From JADKIH01 sp031367345 (GTDB taxonomy: Bacteria > Bacteroidota > Bacteroidia > AKYH767-A > 2013-40CM-41-45): 64,000 bases of DNA. Of this stretch, positions 25,811 to 34,536 are shown piece by piece (the first letter of the stretch is position 1; each line of letters starts with the position of its first letter). Below the pieces are notes generated by a model. That model saw only the letters and a list, made by a program, of their open reading frames with translations, made no database searches and had not been told where the DNA came from. A program made the position numbers and the translations under genes. Where the stretch lies: the NCBI GenBank assembly GCA_031367345.1, contig JANLPR010000046.1, positions 1-64,000 on the forward strand, written 5' to 3'.

Positions 25811-26115
25811 ATAATTTCGGGAAATATTAAATATCTTGCTGTTAAATAAACTTTGAACAAGTTTCTAGGTTTTTCAAATCTAACAAATAAAATTGAATAT
25901 CGTAATGTCGGCTACAAAAATCGATAACAATAAATTTATAGTAGCGCAAATTAAATGCTAAGTAAATAAAATATTTTTCAATTAAAAATCATTATGAATT
26001 CAAAAAGTTTAAAATAAATTTCTCCTTATTGATTTTTATATTACATTGGTAGAATTATGAAGATATCAATAAACACTTAAAAAAAAACTAACCCAATAAT
26101 CTAGCTTTTATCGCA
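25811..26115. other. Divergent intergenic region
   Basis: A 305-bp AT-rich region between the interrupted membrane gene (minus) and the large T9SS gene (plus). No clear -7 box, hairpin or small gene was found. Confidence 0.4.
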
Positions 26116-29100
26116 ATGAAAAACATCTACTTATCCTTTTTTTTAATTCTTTGTCTTTTCACGGTAAAGGCACAAAACTGCTCATCCGATTCTGTTGTGA
26201 TAACTCTAGAACGTGAACGTGGAGACAATTTTTCAAATACATTTTTGAACGACACTTTTGATTTGGTAAATGGCATAAGTCGGACTACAGGTCTTGTATT
26301 TCTGAGGCCATTCTTAATCTTGAATTCAAATAAAGACACCATGAGCTTTACTTTGATGAAGGGTACCGGAAGTGGATATGAGAACAAGAAAAAAATTGAA
26401 TTTACCTATGATGCAATTAGCCACTTTCTTCTTTCAAGACTCGAATACTCCGGAACTGGTACAACATGGAATTTGATTTTACAAGAACTGTGGAATTATA
26501 ATGTGGCAAATTTGATTACTGATTATACCAAAACAGACACAACGGGTAATATTCAAAAAATTTATTACACTTATATTGGGAATAATCGTGATTCAATCGT
26601 GTATCAGATTGGCTCCGGAACATCATGGGTTAACGACCAACTATTCAACATTATTTATTCTGGTGGTTCAAGAGACTCAATGCTTCTCAAAAGATGGGAT
26701 ACAAATTTAAACACTTGGACTGATAGCTTATCAGAAAAATATTCTACCGTTCTTAATAATACAATAGCTTTTTCATATTCATATTTTCAAGGCTCAACTA
26801 TTTATAAGAATACTTATACTTTTGATTCATTAGACCAATTATTGAGTGAAGTACATTCTGACAGTACTAATCTTAGCTCATTTTCAACAACTCAATATAG
26901 TTATATATATATCCACAATAGAAAGTTCAATTCATCATATTCTTTGCGTACTCAAGGCTGTCTAGATAGTAAGGTTCAATATACTTACGATCAAAATGGA
27001 GTGTTGCTTTCTACAAGTAGTGACCATTATTGTGGTAATGGAAGCGGGTCTTCTGCCACAAATTACTATGATTCGACCTATTCTTTAACAAGTAATACTC
27101 GCTTTTATTATGGTAGTGCTTCAACTGTTTACATGTATTGGGACTATTATTACTTCTCTTCAGATCATATTAGTATAAATTATTTACACATGAATGCCCT
27201 TGGAGGGAATATTCTATATTGCATGGGAGATTCCGTTCGTCCAGATTTTATTTCAGGAGGAGGATGCGGTCCTTTTCAATATCATTGGAGTCCATCAATC
27301 GGCTTGTCATCCGATTCCATTGCCCAGCCAATGATTTGTATTTTTAACGACACAATTACATACACAATAACAATTAGCGATACAACCGGTCATACAGGTC
27401 AAACAACATTTGATGCGATACCAACAATTCCTGTAGCTGTTACATTTGACACTAGCTCATGTCCGGGCTGTCCGGTAGTTTTACAAGCCAATAATTTATT
27501 TGGTGCAACTTATTGGTGGTACAGAAACGATACACTAATTCAAAATGCGAATGGGACTTCATATGCTGCGATAAATTCTGGAAACTATTTTGTGAGTATT
27601 CATCGAAATTCTTGTATTGCAAATTCTGACACAATTTCACTTACTCTGTCAGGGCTTACAAGATTAAGCGGAAGAGTTTATTGGGATAGAGATTCCGATT
27701 GCACCTACACTCCGGCAGATACTGCAATGTCGATGTTTGGCTTTAAACCATTTCTAGTCGGAGTTAGTAGACCGAATTACAATGCTATATTAAGTATAGA
27801 TTCAACAGGATACTTTGACATCCCAATTGACACGGGTGTTTTTAAACTTAAATTTTATAGCCCATCAAATTTATTTAGTACTAATTGTACCGGTTCAGAT
27901 ACGATGGCAGTAACGGTAGCTAACTTCGGTGATACGTTAACCGGCAATGATTTCCCTTTACTTGGAGATACAAGTTGTAGAAGGCTTGAAGTAACTGTGA
28001 CCACTTCACAAATTAACCCATGTTTTCCCGCAACCATTATAGTTAATTGTAACAATTCATCATTGCTTACAGAGACCAATGTAATTGTAAATGTGACAAT
28101 ACCTTCTGAGTTAACAGTAACCGGCTCATCCTTGCCATATACGCAATCGGGCAATAATTACAGTTTTACAATTCCTATGATTTCAGCAGCAGAAAATGTG
28201 GCAATCAATATCTATACTAATGTAATTTGCAATATTAGATTAACAGGTTCTACTTTGTGTATCGATGCAGAATTAACTCCGAAATATTTATGTTCCCTTA
28301 ATCCTGACTCATCATGGGATGGAAGTAACGTTCAGGTTCATTCGTATTGCGATAATGATTCACTAGCTTGTTTTGTTCTTTCAAATCAATCGCTTTTACC
28401 GGGCGGCAATATGAATGCTCCTTCTATTTGGAGACTCTATAAAAATAATGTTTTGAACACACAAGGCACTTTTATTTTAAATGCAAATTCAGATACTACA
28501 TTATGTTTTGCTTCCAGTGGAAGTACCTATAGGTTGGAAGTTGATGAAACAGCCGGATTCCCTTCTCTATTACCAGCTAAAGCAAGTCTTGAAAGATGCG
28601 GTCCGGATACGAATAGCTACGTATTAGGAAAAATAAATCAAATTGGAAATTCACAACTATTACCATTTTATTATACATGTTGCCATACGCTTACAAATTC
28701 ATTTGATCCAAATATTAAATCAGTTCAACCGTCAGGTATCGGACCCAATAATTTTATTTCTAAAAATCAGCGTTTAACCTATCGAATCGATTTTCAGAAT
28801 ACCGGTACCGATACCGCACATTATGTAATGGTTGAAGATTATATTCGGCCCTATTTATTTGATTGCACTACAATTCAATTTGTAGGATCTTCCAGTCCGT
28901 GCAAACTTGAATACTCAGGATATTATTTAAGATTTAAATTTTATAATATTAATTTGCCTGATAGTGGAACCTCACAAGTTGGGAGCCATGGGTATGTAGA
29001 GTTTTCTATAATGCCGAATAACACCTTGCCGAATGGAAGCTCGGTTCAAAATAATGCAATGATCTATTTTGATTTCAATTCTGCAATTTATACACCATCT

Positions 29101-29853
29101 ACACAAAATACTATTTGTGATGTCGTAAATCCTTCTGTTGAAATTAATATCGATTCGACAGCTTGTATAGGAAAAACAATAAAGTTCAAGGCTACTATAA
29201 AAAACGGTGGCACCTCGCCATTGCCAACGGTAAATTGGTATTACAATGGAAATTTGCTTTTTACCCATACAGACTCGTTGAGCTTAGCTTACATAAAACT
29301 GAACGACTCGGTGTACTGCACAGTGAGTAGTACACTTTCTTGTGCCTATCCTCAACAGGTACAGAGTAATTTAATTTTGTTCAATCATTATGGAATTACT
29401 TTACCGATAGTGAATTTAAATGGACAGAGTTTAATTTCTACTTCTGCTTATTCATATCAATGGTTCTTAAACGATACACTAATAGCTGGAGCTACCGGAC
29501 AAACAATTGCACCAACGAGCGATGGAAATTATTCGGTACAAGTTTGGGATAGTTTAGGATGTACTGCTATTTCGAGCGAATATGTTTATCTAACAACAAG
29601 AATTAATAAATATGATAAAAATAAAATGATTGTTTTTCCAAATCCAACACGCGACTTTATAAACATAGAATACCCGTCACGTATTAGCTATATTCAGATA
29701 TTTGATGCTATGGGGAAGAGCTTATATTTTCAAAAAACGTCATCGAATTCAATTAAAGTTCCGGTAAAAGAATTTAACCAAGGCCGATATACGATAGCAG
29801 TAATGACTGATGATGGTAAGCTTTACAAACCATTTGTTATTCTTGGTGAATAA
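26116..29853 (+). CDS. Large secreted surface protein with DUF7619-like domain and T9SS tail
   Basis: A 1,245-residue exported protein with signal peptide MKNIYLSFFLILCLFTVKAQ. The N-terminal third (about 80-330) has repeated 'YTYDQNGVLLSTSS' and 'WNLILQELWNYN' units like those of secreted Bacteroidota repeat proteins. An Ig/PKD-like part follows (about 390-520), and a region at about 860-990 (RLTYRIDFQNTGTDTAHYV, SIMPNNTLPNGSSVQNNA) that resembles the DUF7619/conserved-repeat domain. The end (about 1165-1245, VFPNPTRDFINIEY...GRYTIAVMTDDG) is a type A sorting tail. It is probably an adhesin or matrix protein on the surface. A strong terminator follows at 29919. Confidence 0.88.
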   Translation: MKNIYLSFFLILCLFTVKAQNCSSDSVVITLERERGDNFSNTFLNDTFDLVNGISRTTGLVFLRPFLILNSNKDTMSFTLMKGTGSGYENKKKIEFTYDAISHFLLSRLEYSGTGTTWNLILQELWNYNVANLITDYTKTDTTGNIQKIYYTYIGNNRDSIVYQIGSGTSWVNDQLFNIIYSGGSRDSMLLKRWDTNLNTWTDSLSEKYSTVLNNTIAFSYSYFQGSTIYKNTYTFDSLDQLLSEVHSDSTNLSSFSTTQYSYIYIHNRKFNSSYSLRTQGCLDSKVQYTYDQNGVLLSTSSDHYCGNGSGSSATNYYDSTYSLTSNTRFYYGSASTVYMYWDYYYFSSDHISINYLHMNALGGNILYCMGDSVRPDFISGGGCGPFQYHWSPSIGLSSDSIAQPMICIFNDTITYTITISDTTGHTGQTTFDAIPTIPVAVTFDTSSCPGCPVVLQANNLFGATYWWYRNDTLIQNANGTSYAAINSGNYFVSIHRNSCIANSDTISLTLSGLTRLSGRVYWDRDSDCTYTPADTAMSMFGFKPFLVGVSRPNYNAILSIDSTGYFDIPIDTGVFKLKFYSPSNLFSTNCTGSDTMAVTVANFGDTLTGNDFPLLGDTSCRRLEVTVTTSQINPCFPATIIVNCNNSSLLTETNVIVNVTIPSELTVTGSSLPYTQSGNNYSFTIPMISAAENVAINIYTNVICNIRLTGSTLCIDAELTPKYLCSLNPDSSWDGSNVQVHSYCDNDSLACFVLSNQSLLPGGNMNAPSIWRLYKNNVLNTQGTFILNANSDTTLCFASSGSTYRLEVDETAGFPSLLPAKASLERCGPDTNSYVLGKINQIGNSQLLPFYYTCCHTLTNSFDPNIKSVQPSGIGPNNFISKNQRLTYRIDFQNTGTDTAHYVMVEDYIRPYLFDCTTIQFVGSSSPCKLEYSGYYLRFKFYNINLPDSGTSQVGSHGYVEFSIMPNNTLPNGSSVQNNAMIYFDFNSAIYTPSTQNTICDVVNPSVEINIDSTACIGKTIKFKATIKNGGTSPLPTVNWYYNGNLLFTHTDSLSLAYIKLNDSVYCTVSSTLSCAYPQQVQSNLILFNHYGITLPIVNLNGQSLISTSAYSYQWFLNDTLIAGATGQTIAPTSDGNYSVQVWDSLGCTAISSEYVYLTTRINKYDKNKMIVFPNPTRDFINIEYPSRISYIQIFDAMGKSLYFQKTSSNSIKVPVKEFNQGRYTIAVMTDDGKLYKPFVILGE

Positions 29854-29918
29854 ATTCTAGCTTGATAATTATTGAGATAATTTTCTAATAGACCTGAATA
29901 CGTCATTCAATTTCTACA

Positions 29919-29949
29919 CGACCTATCAGTTTCCGATAGGTCGTTTTTT
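29919..29949 (+). terminator. Rho-independent terminator of the large T9SS gene
   Basis: Perfect 9-bp stem CGACCTATC (29919-29927)/GATAGGTCG (29935-29943), 7-base loop, then TTTTTT. It is 66 bp after the stop codon and the clearest terminator in the window. Confidence 0.9.
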
Positions 29950-30442
29950 CTGATCTTTCTAAAATGATAATATAACTGAATGTGTTTAGCTCATCAATCA
30001 CGTATTTTATTTCGTTGCTGTTTTGTTCATCTTTTTTTAAGAATGCAGGATGAATAATTATAACACAAAAACGAGTGCAAAAAAAATTACCCAATTTTAG
30101 ATCAAAAAAAACAAGTTGGGAGAAATAGAAACAAGTTGTAAAAGAATAATTTTGACAACAGAAGTTTAGAAAAAAGGAATCAAACAAATCAAAAACAATC
30201 ATTCTAGTTGAGTGTTGAAATTTAGTACAATCCAAATTACAAACGAACAACAATTTGACACATTAAATCAAATAACAGTAACCAATTTCAAAAAAGTGAG
30301 TTATGGTGGGCTCAAAGAAATTTATTCGTCACTAAGGAACCTTCTGATGATGAGTTCCACTTCCAAATTCTTCGTCGTAAAAAGAATAAAAGGTCTAAAA
30401 AGTTAAATCAGCTACTTTTTTAATAAAATAAGCACGTTTAAT

Positions 30443-30456
30443 GCTCGTCGACGAGC
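30443..30456. promoter_or_regulatory. Perfect 14-bp palindrome, candidate operator
   Basis: GCTCGTCGACGAGC is a perfect 14-bp palindrome in AT-rich sequence. It lies 11 bp upstream of a TAAATTCG box, where a -33 element would sit, and 60 bp before the acyl-CoA dehydrogenase start. Binding by a dimeric repressor would block the promoter. Confidence 0.5.
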
Positions 30457-30466
30457 GAAAATATAG

Positions 30467-30474
30467 TAAATTCG
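30467..30474 (+). promoter_or_regulatory. Possible -7 box TAAATTCG
   Basis: One mismatch from TAnnTTTG, 43 bp before the ATG at 30517. Placed directly after the palindrome at 30443-30456. Confidence 0.3.
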
Positions 30475-30516
30475 CCGCGCGGAAGATTCCGAAATCAAAA
30501 AGTAAACTACACAACC

Positions 30517-31695
30517 ATGGCAACAGACCGTTTTCAATACCACGATTATTTTTTAATGGATGAGCTTTTAACCGATGAGCACCGCTTAGTTCAAAGTAGC
30601 GTGCGCGACTGGGTAAAAAAAGAAGTATCGCCAATAGTCGAAGAAGCTTGTCAGAAAGCAGAATTTCCAAAGCAATGGATTAAAGGATTAGCAGAAATTG
30701 GCGCTTTCGGTCCGTATATCCCGGTTGAATATGGTGGCGGTGGCATGGATCAGATAGCTTATGGAATTATTATGCAAGAGCTAGAGCGAGGCGACTCAGG
30801 CCTTCGATCTACAGCATCTGTTCAAAGCTCACTTGTAATGTATCCGATTTATACTTATGGAAGCGAAGAGCAACGCAAAAAATATTTACCCAAATTAGCT
30901 TCCGGCGAAATGATGGGTTGTTTTGGATTAACAGAACCTGATCATGTTTCAAATCCAAATGGAATGATTTCTAACTTTAAAGATAAAGGCGATCACTATT
31001 TATTGAATGGCGCTAAGATGTGGATCAGTAATGCTCCCTTTGCCGATATAGCAGTGGTCTGGGCAAAAGATGAAGCGGGTATTATTCGTGGACTTATTGT
31101 TGAGCGTGGAATGAAAGGATTTACTACTCCTGAAACCCACGGAAAATGGTCGTTGCGAGCAAGTGCTACCGGCGAATTAGTTTTCGATAATGTACAAGTG
31201 CCGAAGGAAAATTTATTACCCAATGTAAAAGGATTAAAAGGACCGTTGGGTTGTTTAAATTCTGCTCGCTACGGTATTAGCTGGGGTGCCATTGGTGCCG
31301 CACTCGACTGTTACGATTCTGCTTTGCGTTATTCAAAAGAAAGAATTCAATTTGGTCGTCCAATTGGTGGGTTTCAATTGACACAGAAAAAATTAGCTGA
31401 AATGATTACTGAAATCACCAAAGCACAATTACTCACGTGGCGATTAGGTGTTTTGAAAAATGAAAACCGTGCAACACCGGCGCAGATTTCTATGGCAAAA
31501 AGAAACAATGTGAATATGGCTTTACAGATTGCAAGAGAAGCAAGACAAATTCATGGAGGAATGGGAATCACCGGCGAATATCCTATCATGCGTCACATGA
31601 TGAATTTAGAATCTGTTATCACGTACGAAGGAACACACGATATTCACCTACTGATTACAGGAATGGATGTAACGGGGTTGAATGCTTTTGAATAA
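30517..31695 (+). CDS. Acyl-CoA dehydrogenase, closest to glutaryl-CoA dehydrogenase
   Basis: A 392-residue FAD enzyme that oxidises an acyl-CoA, probably glutaryl-CoA or a related short acyl-CoA, with decarboxylation in the GcdH case. Arg97 in SGLRS fits the substrate-binding Arg of GcdH and Glu371 in ITYEGTHDIH fits its catalytic base; both positions agree with a GcdH-type sequence. The FAD-adjacent segment reads TEPDHVSNPNG instead of the usual TEPxxGSxP, with valine (V144) in place of glycine. The gene is monocistronic: a candidate operator lies upstream and a heptamer minisatellite downstream. Isobutyryl- or other acyl-CoA dehydrogenases are less likely. Confidence 0.88.
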   Translation: MATDRFQYHDYFLMDELLTDEHRLVQSSVRDWVKKEVSPIVEEACQKAEFPKQWIKGLAEIGAFGPYIPVEYGGGGMDQIAYGIIMQELERGDSGLRSTASVQSSLVMYPIYTYGSEEQRKKYLPKLASGEMMGCFGLTEPDHVSNPNGMISNFKDKGDHYLLNGAKMWISNAPFADIAVVWAKDEAGIIRGLIVERGMKGFTTPETHGKWSLRASATGELVFDNVQVPKENLLPNVKGLKGPLGCLNSARYGISWGAIGAALDCYDSALRYSKERIQFGRPIGGFQLTQKKLAEMITEITKAQLLTWRLGVLKNENRATPAQISMAKRNNVNMALQIAREARQIHGGMGITGEYPIMRHMMNLESVITYEGTHDIHLLITGMDVTGLNAFE

Positions 31696-31701
31696 AGTAA
31701 T

Positions 31702-32023
31702 GACAATTGATAATCGAGAATTGATAGTTGATAATTGATAGTTGAGAATTGATAATCGAGAATTGATGGTTGATGGTTGAGAATTGATAATCGAGAATTG
31801 ATAGTTGATAGTTGAGAATTGATAGTTGAGAATTGATAGTTGAGAATTGATAATCGAGAATTGATAGTTGATAATCGAGAATTGATAATTGATAGTTGAG
31901 AATTGATAATTGATAGTTGATAATTGATAATTGATAATTGATAGTTGAGAATTGATAGTTGATAATTGATAGTTGATAGTTGATAATCGAGAATTGATGA
32001 TTGAGAATTGATTTAAGATAATC
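31702..32023. repeat. 46-unit heptamer minisatellite
   Basis: 322 bp of perfectly phased 7-bp units (322 = 46 x 7) with no net indel. Main variants are GATAGTT, GATAATT, GATAATC, GAGAATT and a few GATGGTT/GATGATT. GAGAATT often follows GATAATC. It starts 6 bases after the acyl-CoA dehydrogenase stop. It is non-coding, since 7-bp units shift the frame at each repeat. Variation in copy number between strains is likely. Confidence 0.93.
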
Positions 32024-32096
32024 GTTTCATGTTAGTTGCTCTAATGATCGTTGACCTTCTTTACAATGATCTGCGCCTAAGTCAAGCAACCGTCAA

Positions 32097-32124
32097 TGAC
32101 CTTTGACCCTTGACCTTTAACTTT
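32097..32124. repeat. Short second heptamer run (TGACCTT)
   Basis: Four consecutive heptamers, TGACCTT, TGACCCT, TGACCTT and TAACTTT, with more TTGACC copies nearby at about 32050 and 32139. A different repeat unit of the same length as the main array, in the same intergenic gap. Confidence 0.6.
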
Positions 32125-32161
32125 CTTTGCAAATAACCTTTGACCTTATTCCCCCGGCCAT

Positions 32162-33286
32162 CTATTCAAAAAGCGCTAAGGAAATTTTATCTGCGAAAAA
32201 CTTTCCTTTACGTGTAAGGATATAGTTTTTATTTTCGACGGTCATCATAGCTTCATTCAACTGCTCGTTCAATTTAACGATCAACCTATCTTCTACTTCT
32301 TCGCCAAACTCACTTTTTATCAATTCAATATTTATTCCCCATTGTGTTCGAAGCGATGTAAGAATGTATTCATTGAATTTATCTCTCTTACTTAGTTCTT
32401 CACGCTCATATGGAATCTCGTCTTTTGCTAACGAACGAATATAAACAGCATTATTATAAATATTCCATTGTCGCGATTCACCATCAAAAGAATGAGCTGA
32501 TGGACCAACACCTAAATATTTTTTTCGCTGCCAGTACGATGTATTGTGCTTTGAATATTTTTTATTACGTGCAAAATTACTGATCTCATAATGCTCATAA
32601 TTATTTTCCATTGCTGTGTTCATCAACATTTCAAAATGTAATGCAGATTGAGCATCATCAATATCGCTTACTTTATGCTGACTGATCATTTTTGCTAAAG
32701 CGGTCTTCGGTTCAACTGTAAGTGAATAACACGAAAGGTGATCCACATTCAGATTCATAGCAATTTCTAAATTCTTTTTCCAGTCATCTGTAGAAAGATT
32801 CGGCAAACCATAAATAAGATCGATAGTAATATTTGTAAAGCCTGCATCTTTTGCATCTTTTACCGATTGCATTGCTTGCTTCGAATTATGAGCGCGATTC
32901 ATTAAAACTAAATCTGCCTCACGAAAAGATTGAATGCCTATACTCAGCCTATTCACACCTTCTTCTTTTAACATCTGCAATGTTTCCTTTTGTAGATCGT
33001 CGGGGTTCGCCTCTAAAGTAATTTCGGCATCAGCAGCAATTTCAAATTCTTCTTTGATAACATTTAACAATCTATTTAATTGAGAACGGTTGAGTAACGA
33101 AGGAGTACCTCCGCCAAAATAAATCGTTTCAATTATTTCACTATTGAGATACGTCTTTCGCAGTTTTATTTCCCGACAAATAGCATTCACCATTTCATCG
33201 AAAGAATCGGTAGTAGTAGAAAAGTGGAAGTCGCAATAATGACAAGCTTTTTTACAAAAAGGAATATGCAAATAAATTCCTGCCAT
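32162..33286 (-). CDS. hemW: Radical SAM heme chaperone HemW
   Basis: A 374-residue radical SAM protein. The [4Fe-4S] cluster site is CKKACHYCDF (Cys11, Cys15, Cys18), followed by FGGGTPSLL, SIGIQSFREADL and a C-terminal HemW-type domain. HemW binds heme and SAM and delivers heme; it lacks the extra residues needed for HemN coproporphyrinogen dehydrogenase activity. It starts 6 bp after a histidine kinase gene, so the two share an operon. The stop lies just beyond the repeats at 31702-32124. Confidence 0.93.
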   Translation of the reverse strand: MAGIYLHIPFCKKACHYCDFHFSTTTDSFDEMVNAICREIKLRKTYLNSEIIETIYFGGGTPSLLNRSQLNRLLNVIKEEFEIAADAEITLEANPDDLQKETLQMLKEEGVNRLSIGIQSFREADLVLMNRAHNSKQAMQSVKDAKDAGFTNITIDLIYGLPNLSTDDWKKNLEIAMNLNVDHLSCYSLTVEPKTALAKMISQHKVSDIDDAQSALHFEMLMNTAMENNYEHYEISNFARNKKYSKHNTSYWQRKKYLGVGPSAHSFDGESRQWNIYNNAVYIRSLAKDEIPYEREELSKRDKFNEYILTSLRTQWGINIELIKSEFGEEVEDRLIVKLNEQLNEAMMTVENKNYILTRKGKFFADKISLALFE

Positions 33287-33292
33287 CGTAAT

Positions 33293-34438
33293 TTATTTTT
33301 TCAAAACGATTCTAAAAGTTGTGCCTTTATTTAGCTCAGAATTTTTTACAAATATTTGTCCGTCGTGATACTCTTCTATAATTCGCTTACTCAAACTTAA
33401 GCCAAGTCCCCATCCTCTACTCTTAGTGGTGAAGCCGGGTTTAAAAATAGTTTTATAAGACGACTTAGGAATACCTTTTCCTGAATCTGTAATGTCGATA
33501 TATACGAACTGTTGTTGATTTGTAAAATGCAAGGTGATTTTACCTGCACCACTCATTGCATCAATTGCATTCTTCAAAATATTTTCCATCACCCACTCAA
33601 AAAGTGGAACATTCATTGGCGCAAAGATCGGCGTAGAAGGCTCATCAATTTCAAAAATTAATTTATCAGAACTTCTTGTACGGATATAATCAACAGAATG
33701 ACTTAGCACTTCGAACACATTCACTTTAGAAAGTGCCGGCGCAGAACCGATTTTTGAAAAACGCTCGGTGATGGTTAAGAGGCGCTCAATATCTTTTTCA
33801 ATTTCAAATGTATACTCCGTATTGATTTCTTTCAATTTCAAAAACTCGAGCCATGCCACCAACGAAGAAAGTGGAGTTCCTAACTGATGCGCAGTTTCTT
33901 TTGCCATACCCACCCAAACTTGATTCTGCTCTGCTTTCCTTGAGTTGCTAAAAGCCAAATAAGAAACTAAAAGAAACAAGGCTATTACTGCTAATTGAAA
34001 ATAAGGATAATAACGAAGACGAACCAAAAGTTCTGAATCACTATAAAGTATATATTGCTTAATGGAGCCAATGTGAATTTCTATCGGATCATGTTTTTCT
34101 TTCATGACTGCCACTTGGCCTACTAAAAAAAATTGATTGAGTGATTTTAAAGAATCAAGATTTCGAGAAGAGATTGGTTTATACTTATCGTCGGCCCAAA
34201 TAACCGGAATGGTTGTGTTATTACTAATTACATTCGAAAGAAAGTTGATATCGGTATTCAGCTCGGTCACATCTGCCAAACGGCGAGTAGCCTCAGCCCA
34301 AAGTTCTATCTTTTTTCTTTCTTCTTCAGAAAGTTTTTTTACCAAACTATTGGTGTACCAAAGTGAAGCTGCGCCGATCATTAGAGCCGCAATCAGCAGC
34401 AATAATTTCCAACGTTGTTTTTGAGTGTAAATATTCAC
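33293..34438 (-). CDS. Two-helix membrane sensor histidine kinase
   Basis: A 381-residue kinase starting with GTG at 34438. Membrane helices at about 11-29 and 147-164 enclose a periplasmic sensor of about 120 residues. The phosphoacceptor is His184 in TAHQLGTPLSSLVAW, a variant H-box (HQLGTP) common in Bacteroidota. The ATPase part has MENILKNAIDAMSG (N box), DSGKGIP, and GWGLGLSLSKRIIEEYHDG (G box). No cognate response regulator is adjacent. The link with hemW, 6 bp downstream, suggests coordination or only shared transcription. Confidence 0.9.
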   Translation of the reverse strand: MNIYTQKQRWKLLLLIAALMIGAASLWYTNSLVKKLSEEERKKIELWAEATRRLADVTELNTDINFLSNVISNNTTIPVIWADDKYKPISSRNLDSLKSLNQFFLVGQVAVMKEKHDPIEIHIGSIKQYILYSDSELLVRLRYYPYFQLAVIALFLLVSYLAFSNSRKAEQNQVWVGMAKETAHQLGTPLSSLVAWLEFLKLKEINTEYTFEIEKDIERLLTITERFSKIGSAPALSKVNVFEVLSHSVDYIRTRSSDKLIFEIDEPSTPIFAPMNVPLFEWVMENILKNAIDAMSGAGKITLHFTNQQQFVYIDITDSGKGIPKSSYKTIFKPGFTTKSRGWGLGLSLSKRIIEEYHDGQIFVKNSELNKGTTFRIVLKK

Positions 34439-34536
34439 GTAAAAGGGGGCATTTGAAGATTCTTCGGTCCGGGGTTCCGGTAGAATTCATCTGACTTTAC
34501 AAAGATGGGGAAATTCTTAGAATTTTAAAATCTATC

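Larger units (their letters stand above)
29950..30516. other. Long intergenic region before the acyl-CoA dehydrogenase gene
   Basis: About 567 bp with no convincing gene; a 116-codon minus-strand frame at 29903-30253 has no recognisable protein. The last 75 bases hold a perfect palindrome (30443-30456) and a -7-like box (30467-30474). Confidence 0.45.

Noticed and set aside
29903..30253. Minus-strand open frame of 116 codons
   Set aside because: It starts in AT-rich sequence, covers a plus-strand terminator and has no recognisable domain.
31702..32023. CRISPR array
   Set aside because: The units are continuous 7-bp repeats with no spacers and no cas genes are near.
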